Shown piece after piece: positions 40,301-51,864 of a stretch of 64,000 nt of DNA. The position numbers and the translations under genes are program-made. The notes below the pieces were generated by a model. That model worked only from the letters and a program-made list of their open reading frames with translations, was not told the origin of the DNA and did no database searches. This stretch comes from Eleginops maclovinus (Eukaryota; Chordata; Actinopteri; Perciformes; Eleginopidae), in NCBI RefSeq assembly GCF_036324505.1, contig NC_086351.1, positions 10,385,983 through 10,449,982 on the forward strand, given 5' to 3'. Every line of letters starts with the position of its first letter. Position 1 is the stretch's first letter.

Positions 40301-43300
40301 GGGCAGCTGGCAAAGTGGCCAGGCCTTACTATGCATCGACAGACTCTGGTTTAGAGACATGACCCAGAACAACAAAGACACCAGTGACAGAAGGGCGAGA
40401 GACAGTTGGTAAAAACCGATTAGAAAGGGAGCATATTTTAAGTACAGGCAGTAAGAGAAAAATAAAGTGTGCTTTTTGTTTACATTAAAGATGAACTGAA
40501 CTGAAAATAATCAACACTGATAAAGTGTTGATTATGACAATTAAAAATAAATTACGCAAAAAAATTAAAATCAAATACATAGCTTTTTTTAAGCAACACA
40601 AATTGCGTTTGTTAGTACTAGAACGCTGCCAATTTTGATGACGTCACTGGCATGGTAGGACACTCTGGTAATAGGCAGCTAACGAAAATGAGTAATGTAA
40701 TGGGTTACGTGTTTGAGCCCATAAGGCCAGACCTGTAGTTTCTGACTACCACCGCATAGGCCAACATACGATCCTACAAGACGATCAATTTCCAGCTCCA
40801 ACTCCACCCTCAGGCCTACATCGTCTGGGTGGAAGTGATTGGTGTGTGTGTGGGCGCTGCCGGAGCATGGACACTGCGCTGGAATCCATCTGCTGCAGGG
40901 AGGCAAACCTGGAGCATCTGTTGGGTGCTCATCAATGCATCACCAGGCATAGGTCTGGCAGCCTTTGAAAATTGTTGTCTAAATCTGTGTCCACCTGCCT
41001 TAGTTTTGGCCCTGTCTCTCTCAATGTTGTTGTTGTGGTCTAGTGCGGCCAGGCGAAGACGTGCTTCAAAGCTTTCGTAGGTGAAGGCCTTTCTCTTTGT
41101 TGCATACTTATTATAAAGAGCATGAGCACTCTCCAATTCACCTGTGTGGATGCCCTCTGTCACCCTGTCAAGGTTTTGGAGGAGCTTCCTGTTGGAGGCT
41201 ATTGAAGGCCTCAGAGTCAGGACGGAGCCACGGGCGCTTGCTCTCTTCATCTGGGGTGTAGGGAGGGTGGCCACATTTTGTTATTGTCTCCCCTGTCACC
41301 CACTCATGAACATTTGTTATGTGGTGTAGCAGAGATATCCACCTTTCCTTGAGTCTTACTCTATCTCCCCCACAGGAGGAGACAGAAAACCACAAGTGGT
41401 TAGTTATCATCCGGGTCCACTCACTCAGGGCAGGTTTTTTGTAATTTAAAATGTTCTTTCTTACATTCTTGACAATGTGCCACAGATCATACTCGTGTTT
41501 GATGTCTTGGTGTTTCTCTCTTAGTACTTTCTGCACATATTGATGGCAGTCGGTGGCCAACACAGAGATGGAGACTCCATGGTCTGCAAGCTTGGCCAGG
41601 CATCTCTCCATACCTTCTTCCTCAAGCCAGTAGCTATTTCTCACATCAGTCACACTCTCAGTTTCCTGAGCCACAATCATCTTTGATTCTGTGTCGAGCA
41701 GTGAGTAGGTGCCGAAGGTTGCATTATAGCCAGGACTGTCATACCGTGTATCCCCTGAGACAGTGATTGGCTTCTCACTCACAGCACTCATGACCCCCTC
41801 ATTGTGGACAGCCCAGGCATAGTTTACCTCTGGTGTGACGTAGGCTTTCTGGGTTTTATACCACTGCCTCTCTGACATGGCCTCCACACCAATGATTTCA
41901 CATACCTCCACGAATGGACTGCACTCATTGCCTGTCACAAACACAGCAGCCGGAACAGTGATGTTGCACTCCATGACTCCCCTAATCTGATTTTGGAAAT
42001 GCCAAATGTATTTATGGCCATCCACACAGCGTGTTTTTACAGTCACCCCAAAACCACTCTTGGACAAGGCTGGTGGTTCTTCTAGGCATTTGCCACAACC
42101 CTCCCAGTGACACATAGAAAACAGCATTAACAACTGCTTGTTAGAGACAATGCTCTTTCTGTGAACAGTACAGTTTGTGTCCTCCTCCTCTCCTTCCTCT
42201 ACATCACTGCAACTGGCACTGTCATCACTTGTGTAACAAAACCCCTCATCGTGGTCCTCAGAGGACACCTCATCCTCTTCTATTTCACTGAAGCTTTGCT
42301 CAAATGACACTTCCTGAGTGTGCTGTGGTGTTGAGGTTCTGGGGACAGATTTGTTGTCAAGTTTTCCTCAGCAGGGCAATAGAGATGGTCATTGATGAGT
42401 GTTGTAATGTTGACCAGGTCATCAGTTAGGGTACCTACGCTCCTGAACTGCTTTTTCCTGCCCTCTTGAATGTTCTCCTCAACTAGGTTAAGATAAGATA
42501 AGATAAGATTCAACTTTATTGTCATTGCACAGAGTACAAGTACTAGGACAACGAAATGCGGTCTCTGCATTTGACCCATCCTAGTGTTAGGAGCAGGTCT
42601 GTCTGGGTACCAACAGATAAATTGGGTTCACAGTGTATGTCCTGATCTTCCTCATCCCTGTCATTCACTGTTTCACTGCCCACTGTTGACATGCAAGCCT
42701 GTTTGATCTGAGGGAAGGGGGAAGAGGAGGACACATTCGTACAAAGCTGGAGCATCATTTTATGCACTACACATTTACAAACTAATAAACATTGTGCTTA
42801 TGAAGTAGTAGTAATTGCTTTGTGGTTTGTTATGTTTCCTAATGTATTAATATGTGTCGATTTGTTTTGTCTGAAAATATTGCATACCATATGAAGTTGA
42901 GGCTAAATTGCAATTGCAATGCACTCTTGATTTATTGTATCCAAGCACGGTCATCATCCATTGTGTCCAAGCACATTATGTATTTTAGGAAATAGAAACT
43001 GCTTATACATTGAGTGCATTTAGATAAAATAGAAAACATGGTTGAGGCCCTGTGCTTTTAAGAAAATTGAGGCCGATAACTAGAAAATGTGATTGGACGA
43101 ATTCATCCAACGGGATCGCTTGACCGTTTCTGATCTATGGCCTTCGCTTCTACAAGGCAACTTAGTGTCAGAGTCCGTCTCTGGCTGCATGTAGGAGAGG
43201 CACCCTAGGCGCACGGATAATTCACGAGTTTCTCCGTTTACTTTAGGCTAGTTCCAAAGTTGGCAGTTTTTTCCTTATGGATGTTGATGGGTATTGCACA

Positions 43301-46300
43301 GATGAATATTGCATGGATGGATATTGCACGGATCCCTCTTACTATGGAACTAGCAGCTATTTCTGCGAGTTGAACTCCCTCTGCATCAAACTGCCCTAAG
43401 ACGGAGAACATCAGCTAGCTGGTGAGTATTATATCAGCTTTACTTCAAATTCCAGTTCAGTTCATCTTTAAAGCATGTTTACATTTCACAGTAGAGGCAC
43501 AAAAAACATGTGAACTGGGAAGTGAGCATGTGTGTTAAAACAATCTGCTGTGTTTGTCAAAAATAGGTTGACAAGGTGTTCTAACAATAGAGATTTCAAA
43601 TAGCCATGAAAGGCTTTTTTTTAGGAAACACAAAATAAATATTTAACAAGTGAATCAGACAACGTGAATCAGACAACCAACAACAGACATTTAGCATGAC
43701 GTGTAAAAAGGAATCAAAACAAATTAAGCTTTGAGTTGTTCTTACCAGTGGATCTTTGCAGGGAGTGACGGGTTTCTTTGGAGCAACCACTGAAATATAA
43801 TAAACAGATTACATTTAATAACCTGATTGTTTTCCTGCTGTAGCAGCAATTAAAATCGTCATTAAATGTAAAACGACTTACAACAGCCAACAGCAATGAC
43901 GTCATCGTCTTCGTCATCGTCTATCTCGATGACTTCAGAGGGCAACAAGCCTCCCACACCGCCCTCATCCTCTGAGCTGCTCTCTCGGTAAACAAGACCG
44001 TTCTTTTGGTAAGTTTCCTTCACAAGCTTCTCGCACTCCAATATGGATCTGAGGAAGAGTTGGGAGACACAAATTTAAAATGACAATAAACAAATCGCAC
44101 ACTGAAAAACAGTCAAATTCTTTATTACACCAAGGTCAAGCTCTTCATCGGACTACAAACTGTCGGTGAAAAATTGTCACTGGACAATGATTCTGTTTGT
44201 GTTGATTTTATACATCATGCATAAGTATTACAATGTAAGAAATGTAGCACAATAACATGGGATGCCTTGGTCTATTGATCTGAATTGATACATAGCAAGT
44301 CAATAATCAAACAATCCAATGTCAATTATTGCAAAGTGAAAACATATTTTCCTTCATTATTATCATATTAATATAAACCATGGTAGACTTTGTGTGATCA
44401 GTAAATATCAAAATGTTGTTTAAAGTATTGCTATTTATCATATTGGGATGAAAACTGGTCTGTGAAGTACCCAAAGATTACAAATGCAAGCAACCAATGA
44501 CATAGATAAAAATAATATCACTGAGATAAAGAAGATATGCATCCTTAAAGAGGAAGTACTGTATCAAGACTAAAAGCATGACTCTGGAATTAAGATAATC
44601 AGACTTTGGGAAAAGGTACATGGCTACGTACTTGTTGGCATCGCTGAGAAGCACGGTTGTCTTTGCCTCCTCTTCCTCTTTCTGCTCCACCCATTTCTTG
44701 AGCTCTGTCAGATGAGCCTTTTTCTTCTGCACAATCTCACTCTTCTCCACGGTCTCATCAATCCACTTCTTCAGCTCATGCAGAGAAATGCCCAGCTCTT
44801 CCTCCAGATTGGGATCCCAGCCCTCCACTTCCATTCTGAGGAGGAAAAATAACAGAAACAGGAAATGTAGCTATCATTTAAAACCTACTGACAAAGGTCT
44901 TTCCAGGTCACACTCATTAAGAGGAATTGCACCGTTGTTTAAAGTTATAATGTAACAGTCCAGCATTAGTTTTATGGCCAGTATTTGATAATTCAATAAA
45001 ATAAATGTTCAGGGTGTTTGATGTTGAAAAAAGGAACAATAAAAAGTATGACATTGATGTATACTATCACCTGAAGAACATATCTAGGATTAAAGGACTA
45101 TTGTCGCAGCAAGATCTAGAAAAACTTGTCCATGCCTTTATCTTCGGTAGACTGGACTACTGTAACAGTGTCTTCACAGGTCTCACTAAGAAATCATTAG
45201 AAAGCTGCAGCTGATTCAGAACGCTGCGGCTCGAGTCCTCACTAACACTAAGAGAGTGGATCACATCAGTCCAGTTCTGAGGTCTTTACACTGGCTTCCT
45301 GTCTGTCAAAGAATTGGTTTTAAGTTCTGCTGCTGGTTTATAAGCATTGAAGGGTTTAGGCCCAAAATACATTTGCTGATCTCCTGCTACATTATGAACC
45401 ATCCAGAACTCTCAGGTCTTCTGGGACGGGTCAGCTTTCTGTTGCCAGAATTAGAACTAAACAAGGAGAAGCAGCTTCAGGGATTATGTTCCAAATATCT
45501 GGAACAAACTCCCAGAACTCTGCAGGTCCGCTGCAACTCTTACTTCTTTTAAATCCAGGCTGAAAACATTTCTTTTTGCCGCTAAATTGAATTAAACTGT
45601 TCTTATCTAACATTACACTGTAACTTTCATTCTGCATTGTAACTTTTATTCATTATTTTATACCCGTTGTGTTTATTTTATTATCTTTGCTCTTAAATGA
45701 CTTTTTATAATGTGTTTATGCTGCACTATTTCTTAATGCTCTTAATGTCTTTCATTTTTGTAAAGCACTTTGAATAGCCTTGTGTTGAAAGGTGATATAT
45801 AAATAAATACAATCACCTTAATGTAAACAGGTCCTAATATTCCTAAAAACAAATAGTCAATGAATTAATTATTTGATTAAAAATGTACACCAATTATTTT
45901 ATATATGATTTCTCATACCCTTCTATCCATGTTATCCATCCAATGATGGCTCCACACATGCAGCTCAAACCTAGTTACTGCTTGTAATGTCTGCAAACAC
46001 GTATGGCGATTGCAAGCTGATGTCTGTTAGTATATATCGATTACCAGAATAAACATGAATGCATCCCTGATTTCTTTCCTGTTTGTATCATGCCAAAGTA
46101 CAGAACATGGTTATCCGAGATGTGGAGCCACATTTCACACATGTTTACACTGCTTCCTCTCATTCATCCTGTCTTCAATGTGTTGTTGTTGGCTTTGTAT
46201 ACACAAACACAGAGACAAGGGGGCTGATGGTTACTGCTATTCCAACCAAAACAACAATTGCAATACATATAGTGTAAATGAAGCTTCTGCAAGAGACTTT

Positions 46301-46683
46301 GAATCTGGGTTTTGCCTGTAAACGTTTCTGGCTAGCACAAGGGACCAAAGGGAGCCAAAATCCCTTTAAATTATCGGTGCAACTTCCAAATGCAATGTCG
46401 GTAGACAACGTAACTCACAATGTAACATAACCACAACTTAACTAACACTTAAATGAGACACATTCAGGGCAGCTAAATAACAACAAACTGAAGCATTATA
46501 CCAGTGAGAGCAGCTTGGTAGCCTAGCATTAGCGAAGAAGTATCTTCTTTGACTGACTGCTGCAGCCTGCAGGTGTCTGGAAAATTAACGGTATTGTGTC
46601 CTCTGGAGTTTCTCTCAAAAACACATCAGCGGTAAGCTTAATTCAGATATAGCATTCAACACTCACCCCTCGCTGCTCTCCAT
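25399..46683 (-). CDS. setdb1: histone H3-K9 methyltransferase SETDB1
   Basis: 25 exons, 1253 aa (human 1291): 46667-46683, 44632-44835, 43882-44048, 43746-43789, 39878-40004, 39623-39793, 39301-39502, 39038-39111, 38710-38900, 38428-38557, 38009-38252, 36995-37108, 36142-36442, 30309-30570, 30057-30147, 29847-29963, 29544-29713, 29166-29393, 28866-29036, 28256-28389, 27397-27416, 27145-27263, 26783-27039, 26606-26694, 25399-25516. It trimethylates H3K9, silencing transposons with KAP1 partners. Order: N-terminal coil (residues 7-75), acidic stretch, Tudor repeats (about 145-400), Gln/Pro-rich linker, MBD (about 560-700), Cys-rich pre-SET (CECTDGC, KCSCHQL), and a SET domain split by an acidic insert (about 876-1100). 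The active site NHSCSPN spans the exon 23/24 junction; post-SET is [13 protein letters not shown]. Exon 21 is only 20 bases; exon 23 encodes a Gly-rich loop. Teleosts have a and b copies, not resolved here. Confidence 0.96.
25639..26470. mobile_element. hAT-type non-autonomous element with internal composite repeat
   Basis: 832 bases with inverted ends TAGGGCTGCACRATTA. The 8-bp target duplications ATGTGAGA (25631-25638) and ATGTAAGA (26471-26478) differ at one base. Inside, two inverted copies of a CGTTTTCGTTTTAAAAC motif (about 25844 and 26213) enclose another unit, suggesting a nested insertion. It lies in the last setdb1 intron. Confidence 0.88.
27501..27780. repeat. dispersed repeat ending in a TTTATTGTCA-type tail
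   Basis: The block (AAAGTCCACTTTATTGTCAAA, then CACATGTGTTATACATACAG) resembles widely dispersed fish repeats and is similar in type to the short unit at 42487. It lies in setdb1 intron 20. Family is uncertain. Confidence 0.5.
27855..28110. repeat. purine-rich (GGGA/GAGA)n tract
   Basis: About 250 bases almost wholly G and A on the plus strand, hence pyrimidine-rich on the setdb1 transcript strand. It could form triplex DNA. Confidence 0.85.
30875..31788 (-). pseudogene. Tc1 transposase remnant, frameshifted
   Basis: Three overlapping frames (31447-31788, 31231-31437, 30875-31234) together give most of a Tc1 transposase, ending [32 protein letters not shown] and [11 protein letters not shown] hold the second and third acidic residues. 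At least two frameshifts and a lost start make it non-functional. It is a different subfamily from copy 1, judging by sequence and termini. Confidence 0.9.
32063..32920. mobile_element. insertion inside the right arm of Tc1 copy 2
   Basis: About 860 bases interrupt the right inverted repeat between TGTATGGACATT and ACATCTGATGAA; roughly 35 bases expected from the left arm are missing. The insert includes an inverted pair, CCAGACTCTCGTAC and GTACAGAGAGTCTGG (about 32677-32714). The type is not identified. Confidence 0.65.
33915..35327 (+). pseudogene. PIN/FEN1-like nuclease with C-terminal CXC domain, one in-frame stop
   Basis: One frame runs 33915-35327, broken only by TGA at 34941-34943. 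It belongs to a multi-copy family of uncharacterised proteins in fish and invertebrate genomes (from memory). Order: [18 protein letters not shown]; an acidic start [36 protein letters not shown] with [12 protein letters not shown], resembling the acidic I-region of FEN1/XPG nucleases; [19 protein letters not shown], resembling their helix-turn region; then a Tesmin/TSO1-like CXC motif ([15 protein letters not shown]) and an acidic tail. The upstream N-terminus is absent or behind an intron whose acceptor may be AATAG just before 33915. The stop could come from CGA by CpG decay. Nuclease assignment is by motif resemblance only. Confidence 0.7.
35661..35735 (+). repeat. tandem CACGTG-containing repeat, cluster 1
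   Basis: Three degenerate 21-base units with the core TTTCACGTGAGCACATGAAA. The unit has short inverted arms (TTTCA/TGAAA) around a CACGTG palindrome. It lies 330 bases after the nuclease-like gene, inside the element. Confidence 0.8.
35881..35980 (+). repeat. tandem CACGTG-containing repeat, cluster 2
   Basis: Four to five units of the same 21-base type in direct orientation, followed by a poly-T run. Read on the minus strand it gives a spurious short repeat peptide (CSRETFM units). Confidence 0.85.
40816..42767 (-). pseudogene. Kolobok-like transposase, broken
   Basis: The main frame (41168-42310) holds [14 protein letters not shown], then [20 protein letters not shown] (first acid), [11 protein letters not shown] (second acid) and [16 protein letters not shown] frameshift near 41190-41200 moves the remaining part, [19 protein letters not shown] (likely catalytic Glu), to the frame 40816-41274. 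Upstream, an acidic N-terminal part is split by a frameshift near 42300 and by a short inserted repeat at 42487. So there are at least two frameshifts and one insertion. Superfamily assignment combines the TTAA target with this DDE pattern. Confidence 0.75.
42487..42589. repeat. short dispersed repeat inside the Kolobok gene
   Basis: It starts (AAGAT)n-like, then TTCAACTTTATTGTCATTGC, a very common fish repeat tail. It splits the transposase N-terminal region, so it arrived after the Kolobok element. Confidence 0.6.
44990..45815 (+). mobile_element. 5'-truncated L2-type LINE fragment
   Basis: Conceptual translation with several stops matches the end of an L2-clade reverse transcriptase: [61 protein letters not shown]. 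The 3' end (CACTTTGAATAGCCTTGTG then AAATAAATAC) is L2-like. It lies in setdb1 intron 1, antisense. Confidence 0.85.
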
Positions 46684-48467
46684 CTTCTCTGCTATCTAAT
46701 AATAAAGCTAGCTGAGGCTACCTACTAGCTACAACAAGGAGGAGTGCATGCTTTGCTTCACAGGCTACCCCAAGTGGGCGGTGTCATTGAGCGCTCTTCG
46801 GTTCCGCCCACGCAGGTTACCCAGGTACTTAAACTTATTCTGATCTACATGATGCTTTTCTGAGAGGCGCCTAAAATTCTCAGGATCGTTTTTATACTAA
46901 CTTATTATGGTTACTAAAATAACCTTTCTGCCAACACATTTATTAACAGAATCGTATTGTTGTTATTTGTGGTTGAGTCAAAAAGTAAAAATAACACATA
47001 AAACTGCATAACGTAAAGAAAGAATAGTGATATAGACCTACGATAAACTAATAAAATGTACCTTACTTAATTCCAAAAGCTGCCAAAATACCCTCATTTA
47101 ATAGCAATTAGTTAGCTATCATATTACATGATTTTATTATGTAGTTTCTTAATCATATCACCCCAAAGTTAGAGCTGAGTAAATTTGTAACAATTTCCCC
47201 AGTTATTCTTCTTAGGGTTAGGTAGGCCTACAATTAATAATTTTTTACAGCATTTGATGCTTGGGACTCCAGACTTGATGTTTCAGGCCGTTCCATGCCT
47301 CAAACTTTTTAGCATTATTCTTTTTCATTATTTTAAACGGCTATTATTCAGTAATGACTCATTTCTGTCTGACTAATCTCTCCTCTTTTTTCTTTAAAAA
47401 AAACAACAACTTTTCTTATGATTGTAATAGTACTCTTTTGAAAGACCCACTTTTGAGAAATTACAAACATATGTTACAAGCTCAGCAGTGGGTTACTTCA
47501 TTTGTTTAACAACAAGCAACTTGCATGCAAGTTCGTGCAAGAGCTCCAAAACATTGTGTGACAACATTTGGGGGAAAATAAGTAAAACATCTGTTAAGCA
47601 TTATATTTTCATTAAGGAGAACTGTAAAACATCTGTGACCAATTATTGTGAAAAGGAGAGTATTTGCCACTGTGTCTATTAAGAAGCGTTTGACCATTTA
47701 GATTCTGGTAAAATGTTTAAATCCCAAGTATTCTGTTGGAATCAGCTTTTCTGTTTTAAGTCGAATTTGGCTGATTGTATCTTAGAATGATACAAGGTGA
47801 ATGGAGCTGGTTGCCTCCTGATGAGATATTTCATTTTTTGTTATATTAAATGTGATCAAATGCAAAGACTCTGACCAGAGACCAGTTTTTGCTGCTGAAT
47901 TGTTAATTGTATTGTTTACGGTGAGGCAAAACCAACACTTTACAGTTTACTCATTCAGATCTTTGATATATGAGTGTCTTAATATATGAACATGCAGTCA
48001 TTTATCTTCCTTCATTAACCTCACCAGAAAGGCCTAACGGTATGAATTCAGTGTTTTTACCAATTTGTAAATGTACATTAAAAGACTTAATCAAGAAGAT
48101 TATATACAGTACATACAGTAGCCAACACAACTATATGCTCTGTCTTTGAGGACTTTTCCAATTGTGTCCAATCATATTTTATCTTCCTTACTCATAGGTG
48201 ATACAACACATTGAGTACATCATGTAATTTACATTGCATACTTACGTTGTTTGCAGTTTGTGATGGTGGATGCTGCTGGACACCTTTTTGGTTCAAAATG
48301 TTAAATCTATTTGGTAAATTTAAGTTAGAACTATATAAAAGTAAACAGTTTAAGACAAACAAAAGTCCAGACTTACTAAAAGAAGCCTCAACATAGTCTT
48401 TGGATTCTGGAAACTCATATTTGTAATTTCATTAGACTGTGTCATGGCTTTGCTGTTTTTAGGTCGA
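46684..48467. other. setdb1 upstream and cortexin-gene 3' region
   Basis: AT-rich, with no exon or known repeat recognised. The setdb1 promoter should lie in the GC-richer first 200 bases. The cortexin-domain 3' UTR presumably occupies the right part. Confidence 0.4.
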
Positions 48468-48653
48468 TCACTCCTCCGATTGTTCCTCCTGATATGTGGT
48501 GGTAGAGATATTACTGTAAGGGTCGAGCACCATCTGAGCGCAGCGGACTATGGTCACCAACAAGAAGAAGCAGAGCAGGAAGAAGAAGAAGAAGGCAAAC
48601 CCAAGGTCCACATCCACATCCATCCGGGACACAGGGAGCACTGGAGGGTCCAT
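48468..48653 (-). CDS. ctxnd2: cortexin-domain microprotein (CTXND2 type)
   Basis: A single open exon of 61 aa. MDVDVDLGFAFFFF leads into one transmembrane helix of about 20 residues, followed by VRCAQMVLDPYSNISTTTY. The RC...LLDPYS motif after a single membrane span defines cortexins, neuronal one-pass membrane proteins of unclear role. Cortexins are about 80 aa; the cortexin-domain-containing proteins are shorter, as here. From memory, human CTXND2 lies in the same 1q21 region as ARNT and SETDB1, which fits its place between them. The antisense frame at 48444-48674 is a shadow. No upstream coding exon is needed, but 5' UTR exons are possible. Confidence 0.8.
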   Translation of the reverse strand: MDPPVLPVSRMDVDVDLGFAFFFFFLLCFFLLVTIVRCAQMVLDPYSNISTTTYQEEQSEE

Positions 48654-50006
48654 GTTGATAAATCCACCAAATAATAAATGAAAGTATATCTATTCCTCTG
48701 TTGTCTCATCTGTTTAGCTATGTCTTGGTAGTTTACACTATCAAAGTAGTTCCACAAATGCTTCAATTATTTAAAAATCCAGTATATCTGAATTTCAGCT
48801 CTTCTGACGATGCTCATACAATCCATTGTGAAGGTTTTTATCTGAAATAAACAACCCATATCTCTGTGTCTTGGATCCTTTTTTCTTCTACCAACACCTA
48901 ATGCCCTCATCCCAAAGACAAGATAGATTGGTGGACACACAGAGCCCCATTTGGCACCCGTGTTCTCTATCAATAGTTAATAAGGAGTTTGGTAACAATT
49001 CGGCCGTTCCTGAGATTAGAACACCCAGGCATCCCTGCGGTCTCTTCAGGAGAGCAGACCTTAACAGGAGTCACTGGATCCCCTGGTCACTACAAGGTAT
49101 GGACACTGGACATAAAAGCGTGGCCTTAAACACGTTTTTAAAGCTTCATGAAGCAAATCTGGTGTGCAGATTACAAAAGACTAAGAAGCTGGCTAACAAT
49201 CAGCTCATACCAAACGTTTTGGCTGTTTTCTGGACCATAAAGTTGGGATAAAATAAGTAGGTTAGAGTGGTCAAGATGCAGAAAGACAGACAAAAAGCTT
49301 GAAGAAGAGAAAGAGGATATGACGCCTTAGTGGCAATCCACTTGAAAGGGTTTGGAAACTGATCCTGACCCAAAAAAATGCAGATTGCTTGTATTCTGAT
49401 GCCACTACAGGAACACACGTTAAGAGTAAAGTGACTCTATGCAAATAACATTGGATCTGAGTAAACAACCAACACAAAAAGTGTGTGTTGTAATGAGATC
49501 AGTGGTACAAGATTTACAGCACAAGATGTCAATCAAGTGCAACCCAAAACAGGGCAGAGTGGACACAGTAAACCTATCTTGGACCAGTACTAGCATTAGT
49601 GCCATCTGTTTTCACCTCCAGGCTGTGAATGAGAAGGGAGAAGGACGAAGACGGAAACCGATCCCAGGAGATACAAACAGATCCCTACTGTCTTCACCAA
49701 TATACAGAATGGGGAAAACAGATACAGGCCAATCAATGCATGTTGGTTTTTGTTTCTTCACCAATTGAGAACTTAAAACTGTTTCAAGGAAGCGAATACA
49801 TGCAGGGATGTAACTGAAAACAGCCATGACTCTTGCATGAGTGTGATTGGTGAAGTGCACTGCTGAAACAGCTACGGACAAGCCTGGAAATATATTCAAG
49901 TTAGTAATTAAGGATTAAAAGATGCGGTGTGTGCGGATTAACCCGGCTATGAACCGCCACAGGGTGCGCAGTTCAAAGCAAAGTCCAACATCTTCATTTC
50001 CCACAA
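48654..50006. other. gap between arnt poly(A) site and cortexin gene
   Basis: Several short frames on both strands without splice support. No repeat recognised. It probably contains the cortexin-gene promoter and 5' UTR. Confidence 0.4.
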
Positions 50007-50012
50007 TTTATT
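50007..50012 (-). terminator. poly(A) signal of arnt
   Basis: AATAAA on the minus strand. It implies a 3' UTR of about 1.85 kb (to 51864), which is AT-rich with ATTTA-like elements. Confidence 0.5.
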
Positions 50013-51864
50013 ACAAAAAAAAGACAACCTTTTCTTTCTCTCGTTTAACATTTCATATACATTGTATTTATATATTTGTGTTTCTATGAGTGATAAAAGT
50101 TCACATCATTGGAAAAAAAAACAACCTGGATACAGAGCAAACAATAACAAAGACAACACAGTCAATCCTCTCCAAGATGAACACTGGACAATAATCAACA
50201 TGGGTTTACATACAAGTACATCATTTGTTATCCAAGTGTGTGAGTGTTCGACACAGACAATGGATGCAATAAAAAGGGTCAAATTTAAACCATTTCCACA
50301 TATTAAAAATCTAAATATTTTTTAGAAGCATCATCTTTAATCCAACATTCTTCTATATTACAAACTTCCCCCCAAAAATGATTGTATAACACAGATGGTT
50401 GGATCTCGTTGGCTAAGATCCACACGTTTCTCACAAACAAGAGAACAAATAAACTTTTTGGGAATTCTCACATGTAGATCAGATTGTTTTTAGCTCTGTT
50501 CATTCCATTTTAATCCTGAAGACCCTGATCAAACCAATAATTAAATACCAATCGGAATAGGGCAATAGAGACGTCAAAAGTTTCAAAACAACAAGAAAAT
50601 ACTCAGGAAGCATTTCAATGAAATCAGACATTCCTACCACATCTCTTCATTTTAAAATAATCAAGGAAAACTGTTAATCAACAAATAAAGAATGGCTTTA
50701 AAAGTACACTATTCCTGCTTGTTAATTATTGCTGTGAGATGTATTTTCTTTATATTTATTTTACAAAAGGAGTACAAAAAGCCCATACTTGGTACAGGGT
50801 AATGCAGAGCGAGGGACAGAAGAATATGAAGCAAGTCAGAAACCCTACAACTGTGATATAGTTGTCATTGATCCTGTACGCATCAATGTAACATACATAC
50901 ACACATGCATACTGTATATATGTTTAAGTAGGCAAAGAAAAATAGATTGTATACATTTCCAACGAGCACCTAGACAAACAGTGTGCAGCCACCGTCACAC
51001 TGTGTCTGTTGTTATTGAAGGACATCATTCATTGAAGAAAAACCTCACTTGTTCCTCAAGAGGATAAACTAAATATTTAAAACGTAAAGGTGAAGCCACC
51101 AATGTACATATGAAACTGTACTCAGTATAATCTACCCATTGTAGAAGCGCTCCATGAAAGCGGTGCAGAACCATGCAGAGACATGCTGTGGATTTCAAAC
51201 TGTGAGTCGGGTTGGCACAGACAGTGGTGTTGGCGTGCAACAGCTGAGATATTACAAAATAAAAATAAAATCACCAAAGCTGTAAATCCCTGCAATTTCC
51301 TGAGAGTTTAAATCAACGATATATCGATTAGTCTAAATGCTAAATGGTGGAACAGCAAAAATACCAGTCATCAATGCCTGAGAAAGTCTAGGAACATCTA
51401 AAAGGCTGTTGTTTTTGTGTGTGTGTGTGTGTGTATACGCTTACTTCCTGCGTTTGTTTACCAGAGTGTTTTTGTCCAGTCTATTCAAGTGTGGTTGGGT
51501 GATTGTGCGTTTTTATATATTTATGTTTATATATATATATTTATCTCACATATCTACAACATAGGTTGTTGACCTTTGGGCAGTGCTAGCTAGAGAGTTC
51601 TCTTACAATGGCTGGAATATTTTCTTTTTGTCAGTAGCAAATCCTTGATTTTCCTCCCCTTGATATCTTCAGTCAGATATATCGCTCCGTCTTTAACTGG
51701 CTTGTGGCAGTGCAATTTAAGCCATGCAAAGCAAGGGGAGAGTACTACTCGCAGGAAGAAAAGAGGAGCAGAAGAGCAATAAGAGCTATATAATATAAAA
51801 ACTAGTGAGGGCAAAATCACTCAAGAAGAGAAAGGGGTAGACCGACAGATAAGTGTGGAGCAGG

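Larger units (their letters stand above)
40489..43467 (-). mobile_element. Kolobok-type DNA transposon
   Basis: 2979 bases with inverted ends AGATGAACTGAACTG / CAGTTCAGTTCATCT and an exact TTAA duplication at 40485-40488 and 43468-43471. TTAA targets are diagnostic of Kolobok (and piggyBac) superfamilies, and the encoded protein is not piggyBac-like. It lies in setdb1 intron 4, same strand as setdb1. Confidence 0.85.

Noticed and set aside
40100..40430. Possible tRNA-derived SINE (AGTTTCGATCTCAGGTCC resembles a B box)
   Set aside because: No convincing A box at the right distance and no clear tail or target duplication.
45005..45552. Host gene with reverse-transcriptase-like text
   Set aside because: In-frame stops, L2-type motifs and an L2-like 3' tail show it is a dead LINE fragment.
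48444..48674. Plus-strand frame with Glu-rich and His-rich runs
   Set aside because: Antisense shadow of the cortexin-domain gene.
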